Shown in pieces: positions 49,942 to 59,174 of a DNA stretch of 64,000 nucleotides; the stretch's first letter is position 1; the number at the start of each line of letters is the position of its first letter. The notes beneath the pieces are model-generated. The model saw nothing but the letters and a program-made list of their open reading frames with translations. It made no database searches and had not been told where the DNA came from. Made by a program: the position numbers and the translations under genes. The DNA is from Thiohalospira sp051746205 (GTDB lineage Bacteria; Pseudomonadota; Gammaproteobacteria; Thiohalospirales; Thiohalospiraceae). Where the stretch lies: positions 1 through 64,000 of the forward strand of contig JBNJEU010000005.1 of assembly GCA_051746205.1 (NCBI GenBank). Direction: 5' to 3'.

Positions 49942-50826
49942 ATGGCAATTTCCGCAGCACAGGTTAAGGAACTGCGTGAGCGCACCGGCGCCGGCATGAT
50001 GGAGTGCAAGAAGGCACTGACCGAGACCGAGGGCGACATGGAGGCGGCCATCGAGCACATGCGCAAGAGCGGGCTGGCGAAGGCCGACAAGAAGGCCGAT
50101 CGCACCGCCGCCGAGGGTCGCATCGCCGTGGCGTACAGCGGTGACGGCAAGGCCGGCGCCATTGTCGAGGTCAACTGCGAGACCGACTTCGTCGGTCGTG
50201 GTGACGAGTTCGCCGACTTCGTCCAGGGGATCGCCCAGCGCATCGTCGACGAGCGCCCTGCCGACGTCGATGCCCTGCTGGCCCTGCCGTCGAAGGGCGA
50301 GGGCGAGACCGTGGGCGACGCGGTCAAGCACCTCATCGCCAAGATCGGGGAGAACATGAACGTGCGCCGCTTCGAGATCTTCGAGACCGGGACCGGGAGC
50401 CTCAACCATTACCTCCACGGCGAGCGCATCGGCGTTCTGGTGGAGCTGGAGGGCGGCGACGCCGATCTGGCTCGCGACATCGCCATGCACGTGGCGGCCA
50501 GCAACCCGGCCTGCATCAACGAGTCCGAGGTACCCGCCGATCTGATGGAGAAGGAAAAGGCTGTCTTCAAGGCGCAGGCCGAAGAGAGCGGCAAGCCGGC
50601 CGACATCATCGAGAAGATGATCGACGGCCGGATGAAGAAGTTCCTGAAGGAGGTCACCCTGCTGGGTCAGCCCTTCGTCAAGGACCCGGATCAGACCGTG
50701 GAGCAGCTGCTGGAGGCCAAGGGCGCGAAGGCCGTGCGCTTCGTCCGGCTGGAAGTCGGCGAGGGCATCGAGAAGGAAGAGGTGAGCTTCGCCGAAGAGG
50801 TCATGGCCCAGGTTCAGGGCAGCTGA
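49942..50826 (+). CDS. tsf: Elongation factor Ts
   Basis: This 294-residue nucleotide-exchange factor regenerates EF-Tu-GTP. The N-terminal VKELRERTGAGMMECKKAL and the core TDFV motif (VNCETDFVGR) are typical. ATG 49942 is certain from the family; the longer frame through 49738 overlaps rpsB. pyrH follows 10 bp downstream. Confidence 0.99.
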   Translation: MAISAAQVKELRERTGAGMMECKKALTETEGDMEAAIEHMRKSGLAKADKKADRTAAEGRIAVAYSGDGKAGAIVEVNCETDFVGRGDEFADFVQGIAQRIVDERPADVDALLALPSKGEGETVGDAVKHLIAKIGENMNVRRFEIFETGTGSLNHYLHGERIGVLVELEGGDADLARDIAMHVAASNPACINESEVPADLMEKEKAVFKAQAEESGKPADIIEKMIDGRMKKFLKEVTLLGQPFVKDPDQTVEQLLEAKGAKAVRFVRLEVGEGIEKEEVSFAEEVMAQVQGS

Positions 50827-50836
50827 GGGCGGCGGG

Positions 50837-51580
50837 ATGGGAGATGACCACGGTGGTACACCAGCCGGTCCCCGCATCCTGCTGAAACTCAGCGGGGAGG
50901 CCCTGATGGGGGAACGACCCTTCGGGGTCGACCCCGACGTCATTGAACGGATCGCCGCCGAGATCGCCGAGGTCGCCGCGAGCGGCGTCCAGATCGGTCT
51001 GGTCATCGGTGGTGGCAACATCTTTCGCGGTGTCTCTCTGGCCGCCTCGGGGATGCACCGGGCCACCGCCGACAAGATGGGCATGATGGCCACGGTCATG
51101 AACGCCCTCTCCATGCAGGATGTTCTGGAACGTCAGGGCCAGAAGGTCCGGGTGATGTCCGCCCTGCAGATGCACGAGGTCTGCGAGGACTACATCCGTC
51201 GGCGGGCGATCCGCCATCTTGAAAAAGGCCGGGTGGTGATCTTCGCTGCCGGTACCGGCAATCCCTTCTTTACCACCGACAGCGCGGCCAGTCTGCGCGG
51301 GGTCGAGATCGACGCCGACCTGGTCCTCAAGGCGACCAAGGTCGACGGGGTTTACGATGCCGATCCGGTGGAGAATCCCGAGGCCCGGCGCTACGAGCGC
51401 CTGACCTACGACGACGTTCTGACCCGGCGTCTCAATGTCATGGATGCCACGGCCATCGTGCTGTGTCGTGACCACGACATGCCGTTACGGGTCTTCAACA
51501 TCAACAAGCCCGGGGCCCTGATGCGCATCGTGCGCGGCGAGGACGAGGGGACCCTGGTGGAACGAGGTGACTCGGCATGA
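50837..51580 (+). CDS. pyrH: UMP kinase
   Basis: This 247-residue enzyme phosphorylates UMP to UDP. ILLKLSGEALMG (about residues 15-26), GGGNIFRG and GTGNPFFTTDSAA are the amino-acid-kinase family motifs. A short Gly/Pro-containing N-terminal extension (about 10 residues) precedes the usual start. The stop overlaps frr in ATGA. It is part of the conserved translation-to-envelope gene cluster. Confidence 0.98.
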   Translation: MGDDHGGTPAGPRILLKLSGEALMGERPFGVDPDVIERIAAEIAEVAASGVQIGLVIGGGNIFRGVSLAASGMHRATADKMGMMATVMNALSMQDVLERQGQKVRVMSALQMHEVCEDYIRRRAIRHLEKGRVVIFAAGTGNPFFTTDSAASLRGVEIDADLVLKATKVDGVYDADPVENPEARRYERLTYDDVLTRRLNVMDATAIVLCRDHDMPLRVFNINKPGALMRIVRGEDEGTLVERGDSA

Positions 51581-52134
51581 TCGATGATATCCGGAAGGAT
51601 GCCGAACAGCGCATGCAGAAGTCCGTGGAGGCCTTTCGCGGCGAGCTGGCCAAACTGCGGACCGGGCGGGCCAATACCAGCCTGCTGGATCACGTGACCG
51701 TCGAGTACTACGGCAGCGAGATGCCGCTCTCGCAGGTCGCCAACATCGGGGTGGAGGATGCCCGAACCCTGACCGTGAAGCCGTGGGAAAAGACCATGGT
51801 GCAGAAGGTGGAGAAGGCCATCATGAACTCCGATCTGGGGCTGAATCCGGCCACCGCCGGCGAGGTCATCCGAGTGCCGCTGCCGCCTCTCACCGAGGAC
51901 CGGCGTCGCGAGATGGTGAAGCTGGTGGGCAGCGAGGCGGAGAAGGCGCGGGTCGCCATCCGCAACATCCGGCGCGACGCCAACTCCGATTTCAAGGCCC
52001 TGCTCAAGGAGAAGGAGATCACCGAGGACGATGAACGCGGGGCCGAGGAGGCGGTGCAGAAGCTGACCGACAAGTACATCGCCGAGGTCGAGAGCGTGGC
52101 CGAGGAGAAGGAACAGGACCTGATGTCCATCTAG
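51577..52134 (+). CDS. frr: Ribosome recycling factor
   Basis: This 185-residue factor separates ribosomal subunits after termination, with EF-G. The RTGRANTSLLDHVTVEYYG and PLPPLTEDRRREMVK motifs are canonical. It starts in an ATGA overlap with pyrH and keeps the family length exactly. Confidence 0.99.
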   Translation: MIDDIRKDAEQRMQKSVEAFRGELAKLRTGRANTSLLDHVTVEYYGSEMPLSQVANIGVEDARTLTVKPWEKTMVQKVEKAIMNSDLGLNPATAGEVIRVPLPPLTEDRRREMVKLVGSEAEKARVAIRNIRRDANSDFKALLKEKEITEDDERGAEEAVQKLTDKYIAEVESVAEEKEQDLMSI

Positions 52135-52153
52135 GCCGCCGGGCCTGCAACGA

Positions 52154-52954
52154 GTGAGTGACAACATGTCCGAGGGGGAGGGGAGCGAGGCTCGCTGTTC
52201 GGTGCCTCGACACATCGCGGTTATCATGGACGGCAGCGGTCGCTGGGCGCGCCAGCGCCACATGCCGCGCGTTGCCGGTCATCGCGCGGGCGTCGGCCGG
52301 GTGCGTTCCCTGGTGGAGTCGTGTGGTCGTTACGGGGTCGAGGCCCTGACCCTGTTCGCTTTTTCCACCGAGAACTGGCGCCGGCCCCGCGCCGAGGTCG
52401 GGGCGCTGATGGAGCTCTTCATGCAGGCGCTCAAGCGCGAGGTGCGGGAACTCCACCGCAACAATGTGCGACTGCGCGTCATCGGGGATCGCGAGGCCCT
52501 GTCGCCGGCGCTCCAGCAGCGCATCGCCGAGGCCGAGGAACTCACCGCCGGCAACGAGGGGCTCGCCCTGAATGTCGCCGCCAACTATGGCGGGCGCTGG
52601 GATCTGGCCCAGGCCTCGCGTGCCATGGCGCGCGAGGTCGCGGCGGGCCGGCTGGATCCCGAGAGCGTCGACGCCGATGAAATCGGAAGCCGGCTGGCGC
52701 TTTCGGACCAGCCCGAACCGGATCTGTTCATCCGCACCGGCGGCGAACAACGGGTCAGCAACTTCCTGCTGTGGCAGCTGGCCTATACCGAACTCTATTT
52801 CACCGATACCCTGTGGCCCGATTTCGACGAGGCGGCACTGGAACAGGCGCTGGATTCATTCCGGGGCCGGCAGCGCCGTTTCGGCCAGACCGGGGAACAG
52901 GTGGAGCAGACCGGGACGAGCGAGTGCTTGGAAAACGCATCCTCACCGCGCTGA
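52154..52954 (+). CDS. uppS: Undecaprenyl diphosphate synthase
   Basis: This 266-residue cis-prenyltransferase makes the C55 carrier for peptidoglycan and O-antigen. Family motifs HIAVIMDGSGRWA, TLFAFSTENWRRP, NVAANYGGRWD and DLFIRTGGEQRVSNFLLWQ are present. Position 28 is Ser where almost all relatives have Asn (MDGNGRWA), while the catalytic Asp26 is intact. GTG 52154 or ATG 52166 may start the protein. The last 31 bp overlap cdsA. Confidence 0.96.
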   Translation: MSDNMSEGEGSEARCSVPRHIAVIMDGSGRWARQRHMPRVAGHRAGVGRVRSLVESCGRYGVEALTLFAFSTENWRRPRAEVGALMELFMQALKREVRELHRNNVRLRVIGDREALSPALQQRIAEAEELTAGNEGLALNVAANYGGRWDLAQASRAMAREVAAGRLDPESVDADEIGSRLALSDQPEPDLFIRTGGEQRVSNFLLWQLAYTELYFTDTLWPDFDEAALEQALDSFRGRQRRFGQTGEQVEQTGTSECLENASSPR

Positions 52955-53718
52955 TCCTGGCCCCGGCGGCCATTGCGGCCATCCTGCTGCTGCCGTCCAC
53001 GGTCTTTGCCCTGGTGGTCGCGGCGCTGTTGCTGCTCGGGGCCCGGGAATGGGCGGATCTGGCCGGCGTCGGGCGCCTTGGCGGTGGTCTCTATCCGGCC
53101 CTTCTGCTGGTCTTCGGCGTTTTCTGGGTGCTGGAGCCGGCACGGCCTGGCGCCATGACCCTTCTCACCGTCGCGGCGGCCTGGTGGGCACTGGTGCTGC
53201 TGCTGGTGGTAGCCTACCCGGCGGGACGGCGGGTCTGGAGCGGTCTTCCGGCGCTGGGTGCCGGGTTCCTGGTGCTCTTCCCCGCCTGGGTCGCGCTGGG
53301 CACCCTCCACGGCAGCGAGGGACCTCGCTGGCTGCTGGTTTTGATGATCCTGATCTGGGGCGCGGATACCGGCGCCTACTTCGCCGGGCGCGCCTTCGGG
53401 CGCCACCGTCTGGCACCGGCGGTGAGCCCCGGCAAGACCTGGGAGGGGGTCCTCGGTGGCATGGCCCTGGGTATCCCGGTGGCCGCGATCCTGGCGTGGG
53501 CGCTGGAGCTTGCACCGCCGCCGCTGTTCTGGCTGCTGGCCGTGGTAACGGTGGCGGCATCGATCCTCGGGGATCTGGCCGAATCCCTGCTCAAGCGCGT
53601 GGCCGACCGCAAGGACAGCGGGACACTCTTCCCCGGCCATGGCGGGGTGATGGACCGCATCGACAGCGTGACCGCCGCCGCGCCGATCTTCGCCCTCGGT
53701 CTGGAGGTGCTGACATGA
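52924..53718 (+). CDS. cdsA: Phosphatidate cytidylyltransferase
   Basis: This integral membrane enzyme of 264 residues with about seven helices makes CDP-diacylglycerol. The C-terminal signature is intact (SLLKRVADRKDSGTLFPGHG followed by GVMDRIDS). GTG 52924 is chosen because it is in frame and just before LGKRILTALI; the longer frame at 52771 shadows uppS. The stop overlaps the dxr start (ATGA). Confidence 0.95.
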   Translation: MLGKRILTALILAPAAIAAILLLPSTVFALVVAALLLLGAREWADLAGVGRLGGGLYPALLLVFGVFWVLEPARPGAMTLLTVAAAWWALVLLLVVAYPAGRRVWSGLPALGAGFLVLFPAWVALGTLHGSEGPRWLLVLMILIWGADTGAYFAGRAFGRHRLAPAVSPGKTWEGVLGGMALGIPVAAILAWALELAPPPLFWLLAVVTVAASILGDLAESLLKRVADRKDSGTLFPGHGGVMDRIDSVTAAAPIFALGLEVLT

Positions 53719-54905
53719 ACCGGCCCACGGGTCTCACCGTCCTCGGCTCCACCGGCAGCATCGGGACCAGTACGCTCGATGTGGTGGCGCGCCACCCCGA
53801 ACGCTACCGGGTGGTGGCGCTGGCCGCCGGTTCACGCGAGGAACCGCTGTTCGACCAGTGTCGTCGTTTCCACCCCGACTATGCGGTACTCCAGGACGAG
53901 GCGGCGGCGGAGCGGCTGCGGCGCTTGCTGGCGGAGGCCGGGGAAGAGACCACGGTGCTGGCCGGCGCCGACGGCATGGCGCGCATCGCCGTCCTGCCGG
54001 AAGTGGCGCAGGTCATGGCCGCCGTGGTCGGCGCGGCCGGGCTGCCACCGGCGCTGGCGGCGGCTGAAGCCGGGAAGCGGGTGCTGCTGGCGAACAAGGA
54101 GTCGCTGGTGATGGCCGGCGCCCTGTTCATGGAAGCCGTGGCGCGCGGCGGGGCCGAGCTGCTGCCCATCGACAGCGAGCATAACGCCATCTTCCAGTGC
54201 CTGCCGTGGCAGCGGACCGACCTGGCCGCCGCCGGGGCCGAGCGCATCCTGCTCACCGCTTCCGGCGGCCCGTTCCGCCAGCGCTCCGCCGCCGACCTGG
54301 CGGCGGTGACCCCCGAGCAGGCGTGCGCCCACCCCAACTGGGACATGGGCCGCAAGATCTCGGTCGACTCGGCGACCCTGATGAACAAGGGGCTGGAGGT
54401 CATCGAGGCGTGCTGGCTCTTCGATGCCGCACCGGACCGGATCCAGGTGGTGGTTCACCCCGAGAGCATTATCCACTCCATGGTTCAGTACCGCGATGGA
54501 TCCACCCTGGCCCAGCTCGGCAATCCGGACATGCGGACCCCCATCGCCCATGCCATGGCGTGGCCCGAACGCATTGACGCCGGGGTCGAGCCACTGGACC
54601 TCCTGGCCACGGACCGGTTGAACTTCGAGGCCCCGCGTCCGGATGTCTTCCCCTGTCTGCCACTGGCCTATCGTGCCATCCGAACGGGCGGTACGGCGCC
54701 GGCAATCCTCAATGCCGCCAATGAGGTGGCGGTGGCCGCCTTCCTGGACGGGGCACTGGACTTCCCGGGGATCCCGCGGGTGATCGCCGCGGCCCTGGAT
54801 GCCGTGGAAGTGGCGTCGGCCGACGATCTGTCCACCGTGCTCGATGCCGATGGCGCGGCACGCGAGCGGGCCATGCAACTTGTCGAAGCCCACGGTGGTC
54901 CATAG
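53715..54905 (+). CDS. dxr: 1-deoxy-D-xylulose 5-phosphate reductoisomerase
   Basis: This 396-residue NADPH enzyme catalyses the second step of the methylerythritol phosphate pathway to isoprenoids. The nucleotide motif LGSTGSIGTSTLDV (about residues 8-21), ANKESLVMAG, PIDSEHNAIFQ and the ATLMNKGLEVIEA/HPESIIHSMV motifs are present. ATG 53715 overlaps the cdsA stop. Placement next to uppS links isoprenoid supply to carrier lipid. Confidence 0.98.
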   Translation: MNRPTGLTVLGSTGSIGTSTLDVVARHPERYRVVALAAGSREEPLFDQCRRFHPDYAVLQDEAAAERLRRLLAEAGEETTVLAGADGMARIAVLPEVAQVMAAVVGAAGLPPALAAAEAGKRVLLANKESLVMAGALFMEAVARGGAELLPIDSEHNAIFQCLPWQRTDLAAAGAERILLTASGGPFRQRSAADLAAVTPEQACAHPNWDMGRKISVDSATLMNKGLEVIEACWLFDAAPDRIQVVVHPESIIHSMVQYRDGSTLAQLGNPDMRTPIAHAMAWPERIDAGVEPLDLLATDRLNFEAPRPDVFPCLPLAYRAIRTGGTAPAILNAANEVAVAAFLDGALDFPGIPRVIAAALDAVEVASADDLSTVLDADGAARERAMQLVEAHGGP

Positions 54906-54908
54906 AAC

Positions 54909-56273
54909 ATGACCGGTTTCCTGTTTACCCTCGCCGCCTTCGCCGTGGCCATCGCCATCCTGGTGGCGGTGCACGAGTACGGCCATTTCCAGGTGGCGCG
55001 CTGGTCCGGGGTGCGGGTGCTGCGCTTCTCCATCGGCATGGGCCGGCCCGTCCTGCGGCGTCAGGGGCGTGACGGCACCGAATACGTGCTCGCCGCGCTG
55101 CCCATCGGGGGCTACGTGAAGATGCTCGACGAGCGCGAGGGCGAGGTCGCCGAGGAGGAGAGCCATCGCGCCTTCAATCGCCAGCCGCTGAATCGGCGCT
55201 TCGCCATTGTCGCCGCGGGGCCGGTGGCCAATTTCCTGTTCGCCATTGCCGCCTATGCAGTGATGCTGATGATCGGGGTCGGTGGGCTCCAATCGACCAT
55301 TGAACATGTCGCCGCCGACTCCCCGGCCGCCGAGGCCGAACTGCGGGCCGGGGACCGTCTGGTCAGCATTGATGGCCGCGAGACCCCGACCTGGAACAGC
55401 GCGGTGCAGGCATTGTTGCCGGCAGCTCTGGACGGGCGGACCGTGCCGGTCACGGTGGACCGCGGCGGGACGCCGGTGACCACCGAGCTGAGTGTGCCCC
55501 GCATGGTCGATACCGCCGAAGGTGGCGGGGACCTGGGGGGCTGGGTGGGTCTGAGGCCTGAACGACCGGCCATCCCGCCCGTGCTCGGCGAGATCGTCGC
55601 CGGTTCGCCCGCGGCCGAGGCCGGTTTGCGGGCCGGGGACCGCATCCTGGCCATCGATGGCCGCGCGATTGCCGACTGGCGGGCCCTGGTGGAAGTCGTG
55701 CGGTCGCGGCCGGGCGAATCCATGCGCGTGGCGTTCGAGCGTGATGGCGAGCGGCGGGAGATCGCCCTTCGGCCGGAGCGGATCGAAGGGGCCGACGGCA
55801 CCACGCATGGACGCATGGGCGCGGCCGTGGAACCCCCGGGGCGGCTGCCGGACGAGTACCGCGCGGTTCTCCGTCAGGGCCCGGTGTCTGCGTTCATCGA
55901 TGGGGGGGCGCGGACCTGGGAGACCGCGACCATGACCCTGAAGATGCTCGGTCGCATGGTGACCGGTCAGGCGTCACTGGAGAATCTCAGCGGCCCGATC
56001 ACCATCGCGCAGTATGCCGGTCATACCGCCGGCGGTGGCCTTGTCCAGTTTCTGGCCTTCCTTGCGGTGGTGAGCATCAGTCTCGGGATCATCAACCTGC
56101 TTCCCGTGCCGCTCTTGGATGGGGGGCATCTGATGTATTACTGTGTCGAGTTCGTCAAGGGCAGCCCGGTCTCGGAGCGGACCGAGGCCATCGGCCAGCA
56201 GATCGGCATCGCCGCCATCATCGGGCTGATGACCCTGGCCTTCTACAACGATCTGGCGCGCCTGTTTCAATGA
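54909..56273 (+). CDS. rseP: RIP metalloprotease RseP
   Basis: This 454-residue inner-membrane site-2 protease cleaves anti-sigma factor RseA in the envelope stress response. The zinc motif HEYGH (about residues 22-26) lies in the first helix; two PDZ domains follow (about 125-285, with GSPAAEAGLRAGDRI in the second), and NLLPVPLLDGGHL supplies the third zinc ligand. It starts 3 bp after dxr. The stop overlaps an ATG upstream of the preferred bamA start. Confidence 0.97.
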   Translation: MTGFLFTLAAFAVAIAILVAVHEYGHFQVARWSGVRVLRFSIGMGRPVLRRQGRDGTEYVLAALPIGGYVKMLDEREGEVAEEESHRAFNRQPLNRRFAIVAAGPVANFLFAIAAYAVMLMIGVGGLQSTIEHVAADSPAAEAELRAGDRLVSIDGRETPTWNSAVQALLPAALDGRTVPVTVDRGGTPVTTELSVPRMVDTAEGGGDLGGWVGLRPERPAIPPVLGEIVAGSPAAEAGLRAGDRILAIDGRAIADWRALVEVVRSRPGESMRVAFERDGERREIALRPERIEGADGTTHGRMGAAVEPPGRLPDEYRAVLRQGPVSAFIDGGARTWETATMTLKMLGRMVTGQASLENLSGPITIAQYAGHTAGGGLVQFLAFLAVVSISLGIINLLPVPLLDGGHLMYYCVEFVKGSPVSERTEAIGQQIGIAAIIGLMTLAFYNDLARLFQ

Positions 56274-56308
56274 GGCGCCGGTCCGGCAAACACTTCAGCG
56301 GGATTTCA

Positions 56309-58591
56309 ATGAGAAAATGGCTTCTGGCGGCCGTTCTGTACGGCCTTCTGACCCCGATTGCGGTGGCCGTCGAGCCGTTCACCGTGGATGACATCCGGGT
56401 CGAGGGCCTGCAGCGCATCTCGCTGGGCAGCGTGCTCAATCGCATGGAGTTCGAGGCCGGGGAGACTCTGGAGGCGGATGACGCGGCGGCGGTGGTTCGC
56501 AACCTCTTCGCCACCGGGTTCTTCCACGACGTGATCCTGAGCCGTGACGGCGACACTCTGGTGGTGGACGTGCGCGAGCGACCCTCCATCGGGGAACTGA
56601 CCATCGAGGGCAATCAGGACATCGGTACCGATGAGCTGTCGGACAGTCTGGAGTCCATCGGCCTGGCCGAAGGGCGGATCTTCAATCGTTCCGTGCTCGA
56701 GCGGGTGGAGCAGGAACTGCGGCGCCAGTACTATTCCAACGGCAAGTACGGGGTCACCATCGAGACCACGGTGGAGCCGTTGCCGCGCAACCGGGTCGCG
56801 GTGCGGGTGGACATCCACGAAGGCGACGTGGCACGTATCCGCCAGTTGAACCTGGTGGGCAATCGCGCCTTCGAGACCGACGAGCTGCTCGACAATTTCG
56901 AACTCGGTCCTCGACGGCCGCTGGCGCTGTTCAGCAGTCGCGACAGTTATTCCCAGCAGCGCCTGACCGGGGATCTGGAGACGCTGCGTTCCCACTACCT
57001 CGATCGCGGCTATGTGGACTTCCAGATCACCTCCAGTCAGGTCTCCATCACGCCGGAAAAGGACGATGTCTACGTCACCGTCAATGTCAGCGAGGGGAAT
57101 CAGTTCACGGTCTCCGAGGTGACCCTCGATGCCCGCCGGTTCCCCGTGGAGCGCGAGGAACTGGAAGGGATGGTGGAGATCGAGCCGGGCGAGATCTTTT
57201 CCCGCAGCCGGGTGACCCGGGCCGCCGAGCGGATCAGCGAGCGCCTGGCTCGGGAGGGTTATGCCTTTGCCGACGTCAATCCGGTGCCCTCGTTCGACCG
57301 CGAGGCGCGGGAGGTAGCGCTGCGCTTCGACATTGAACCGGGCAATCGGGTCTACGTCCGTCGCATCGAGATCAGCGGCAACAACAAGACCCGCGACGAA
57401 GTGATCCGGCGCGAGATGCGCCAGCTCGAAGGGGCGCTGCTGCTGCCGGAGCGAGTCAACCTCTCGCGTCAGCGGCTGAACCGGCTCGGCTTCTTCGAAC
57501 AGGTGAATGTGGATACCCGTCCGGTTCCGGGGACCGACGACCAGGTCGATCTGGAAGTGCGAGTGGTGGAAATGCCGTCGGGCTCGCTCTCGGCCGGCAT
57601 CGGTTATTCCGAGTCCCAGGGCATGCTGGTCAATGCCAGCGTGACCCAGCGCAATTTCCTCGGCACCGGGACCCGCAACAGCCTCACCATCAACAACAGC
57701 GAGCAGAGCGAGGTCTACGAGCTCTCCTATACCGATCCCTATCACACCCGGTCGGGGATCAGCCGCAGCCTGCGGGCGAACTACCGCTCCACCGACACCG
57801 ATGGCGGGCGCGCCTTCGTGACCCGGTTCGTGACCGACAGCTACGGGGCCGGCGTCAACTACGGCTTCCCCATGGGCGAGCGCGAGACACTGCGCTTCGG
57901 TGTGGATTACGAGCACACCCACCTGAAGACCACCGGTGGTTCGCCGAATGAAGTCGACGACTACATCGATACCTACGGCGACCGCTACGGTAACTGGGAG
58001 CTCTCCACCGGCTGGACCTATGACAGCCGGGACCGCGGCCTGTTCCCCCGTTCCGGGGGACGGCTGAAAACCTCCCTCAGTACCACCGGACCCGGCAGCG
58101 ACCTGGAGTACTATCGGGTGAGCCTCGACCCCCAGTACTACATCCCGCTGGGGGAGCGCGCCACCTTCTCGCTCAGCAGCCGCATCGGCTACGGCGACGG
58201 CTACGGTGATACCGATGAACTGCCCATCTTCGAACGCTACTACAGCGGAGGCACCAACAGTGTCCGGGGTTTCCGCGCCAACTCACTGGGTCCGCGCGAC
58301 CAGGAGAACGATCGCGCTCTCGGCGGCTCGTTCGTCACCAATGCCTCGCTGGAGCTGATGTTCCCGCCGGGGGACGGCGAGAGCATGCGGGTCGGGTTCT
58401 TCATCGACGGTGGCAACGTCTTCGCCGACATCGATGACTTCGATGGCGACGAGATCCGGGCCTCCTACGGGGCCGGCCTCAACTGGTTGACCCCGGTGGG
58501 CCTGCTGCAACTGAGCTACGCGCAGCCGCTCATCGCGGAGGATGACGACGAGCTGGAAACCGTGCAGTTCAATATCGGGATGCCATTCTAG
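56309..58591 (+). CDS. bamA: Outer membrane protein assembly factor BamA
   Basis: This 760-residue central component of the BAM complex inserts beta-barrel proteins. A signal peptide (about residues 1-21) precedes five POTRA domains (about 22-420) and a C-terminal 16-strand barrel that contains the VRGF motif (SVRGFRANSLGPRD) and ends with phenylalanine (FNIGMPF). I chose ATG 56309 because it gives the signal peptide directly; ATG 56270 overlaps the rseP stop. skp follows in the same direction. Confidence 0.97.
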   Translation: MRKWLLAAVLYGLLTPIAVAVEPFTVDDIRVEGLQRISLGSVLNRMEFEAGETLEADDAAAVVRNLFATGFFHDVILSRDGDTLVVDVRERPSIGELTIEGNQDIGTDELSDSLESIGLAEGRIFNRSVLERVEQELRRQYYSNGKYGVTIETTVEPLPRNRVAVRVDIHEGDVARIRQLNLVGNRAFETDELLDNFELGPRRPLALFSSRDSYSQQRLTGDLETLRSHYLDRGYVDFQITSSQVSITPEKDDVYVTVNVSEGNQFTVSEVTLDARRFPVEREELEGMVEIEPGEIFSRSRVTRAAERISERLAREGYAFADVNPVPSFDREAREVALRFDIEPGNRVYVRRIEISGNNKTRDEVIRREMRQLEGALLLPERVNLSRQRLNRLGFFEQVNVDTRPVPGTDDQVDLEVRVVEMPSGSLSAGIGYSESQGMLVNASVTQRNFLGTGTRNSLTINNSEQSEVYELSYTDPYHTRSGISRSLRANYRSTDTDGGRAFVTRFVTDSYGAGVNYGFPMGERETLRFGVDYEHTHLKTTGGSPNEVDDYIDTYGDRYGNWELSTGWTYDSRDRGLFPRSGGRLKTSLSTTGPGSDLEYYRVSLDPQYYIPLGERATFSLSSRIGYGDGYGDTDELPIFERYYSGGTNSVRGFRANSLGPRDQENDRALGGSFVTNASLELMFPPGDGESMRVGFFIDGGNVFADIDDFDGDEIRASYGAGLNWLTPVGLLQLSYAQPLIAEDDDELETVQFNIGMPF

Positions 58592-58620
58592 GAAGAAGCG
58601 GTTCGAACGAGGAGGGAAGC

Positions 58621-59166
58621 ATGAAAATGAACAGACAAAAGGGCCGTTCGGGGAGGGCGCGTCTGGCCGGATTATTGGGGATGGCCCTGCTGTTTCTGGC
58701 ATCGCTGGCCCAGGCCGAGGACGACCTCCGCATCGGCGTGGTGGATGTGTCGGCGCTCTTCCAGCAGGCGCCCCAGGCCCAGACGGCGAATTTTCGACTG
58801 CAGCAGGAGTTCGGTCAGCGGGAACAGGAGCTGGTGGCCAAGCAGCAGGAACTCCAGGAGAAGCAGGAGCGACTGGAGAACGAGGGGGACCTGATGAGCG
58901 CCGGCCAGCGCCAGGAACTGGAGCAGGAAGCGCAGAACCTGCGTCGGCAGCTGCGGCGCTCCCAGGAGGCCTTCCAGGAGGATGTCAACGTCCGTCGCAA
59001 CGAGGAGCTTGGCCGGGTTCAGCGCCAGATCTTCGCCATCATCGAGGACATGGCCGAGAGCGAGGGCTTCGACGTGATCCTGGGCGAGAACGTGATCTAC
59101 GCCGCGGATACCGTGGACATCACGCCGGAGGTCCTCGAGCGGCTGGAGCAGGAGCACGAGGAGTAG
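58621..59166 (+). CDS. skp: Periplasmic chaperone Skp (OmpH)
   Basis: This 181-residue periplasmic chaperone has a signal peptide (about residues 1-32, ending around AQAED) and a long Gln/Glu-rich coiled coil (about 55-140). The IGVVDVSALFQQAPQ and DVILGENVIYA segments are conserved in OmpH. GAGGAGGGAAGC precedes ATG 58621. It guides outer membrane proteins to BamA, encoded just upstream. Confidence 0.95.
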   Translation: MKMNRQKGRSGRARLAGLLGMALLFLASLAQAEDDLRIGVVDVSALFQQAPQAQTANFRLQQEFGQREQELVAKQQELQEKQERLENEGDLMSAGQRQELEQEAQNLRRQLRRSQEAFQEDVNVRRNEELGRVQRQIFAIIEDMAESEGFDVILGENVIYAADTVDITPEVLERLEQEHEE

Positions 59167-59174
59167 TCTCCGCC

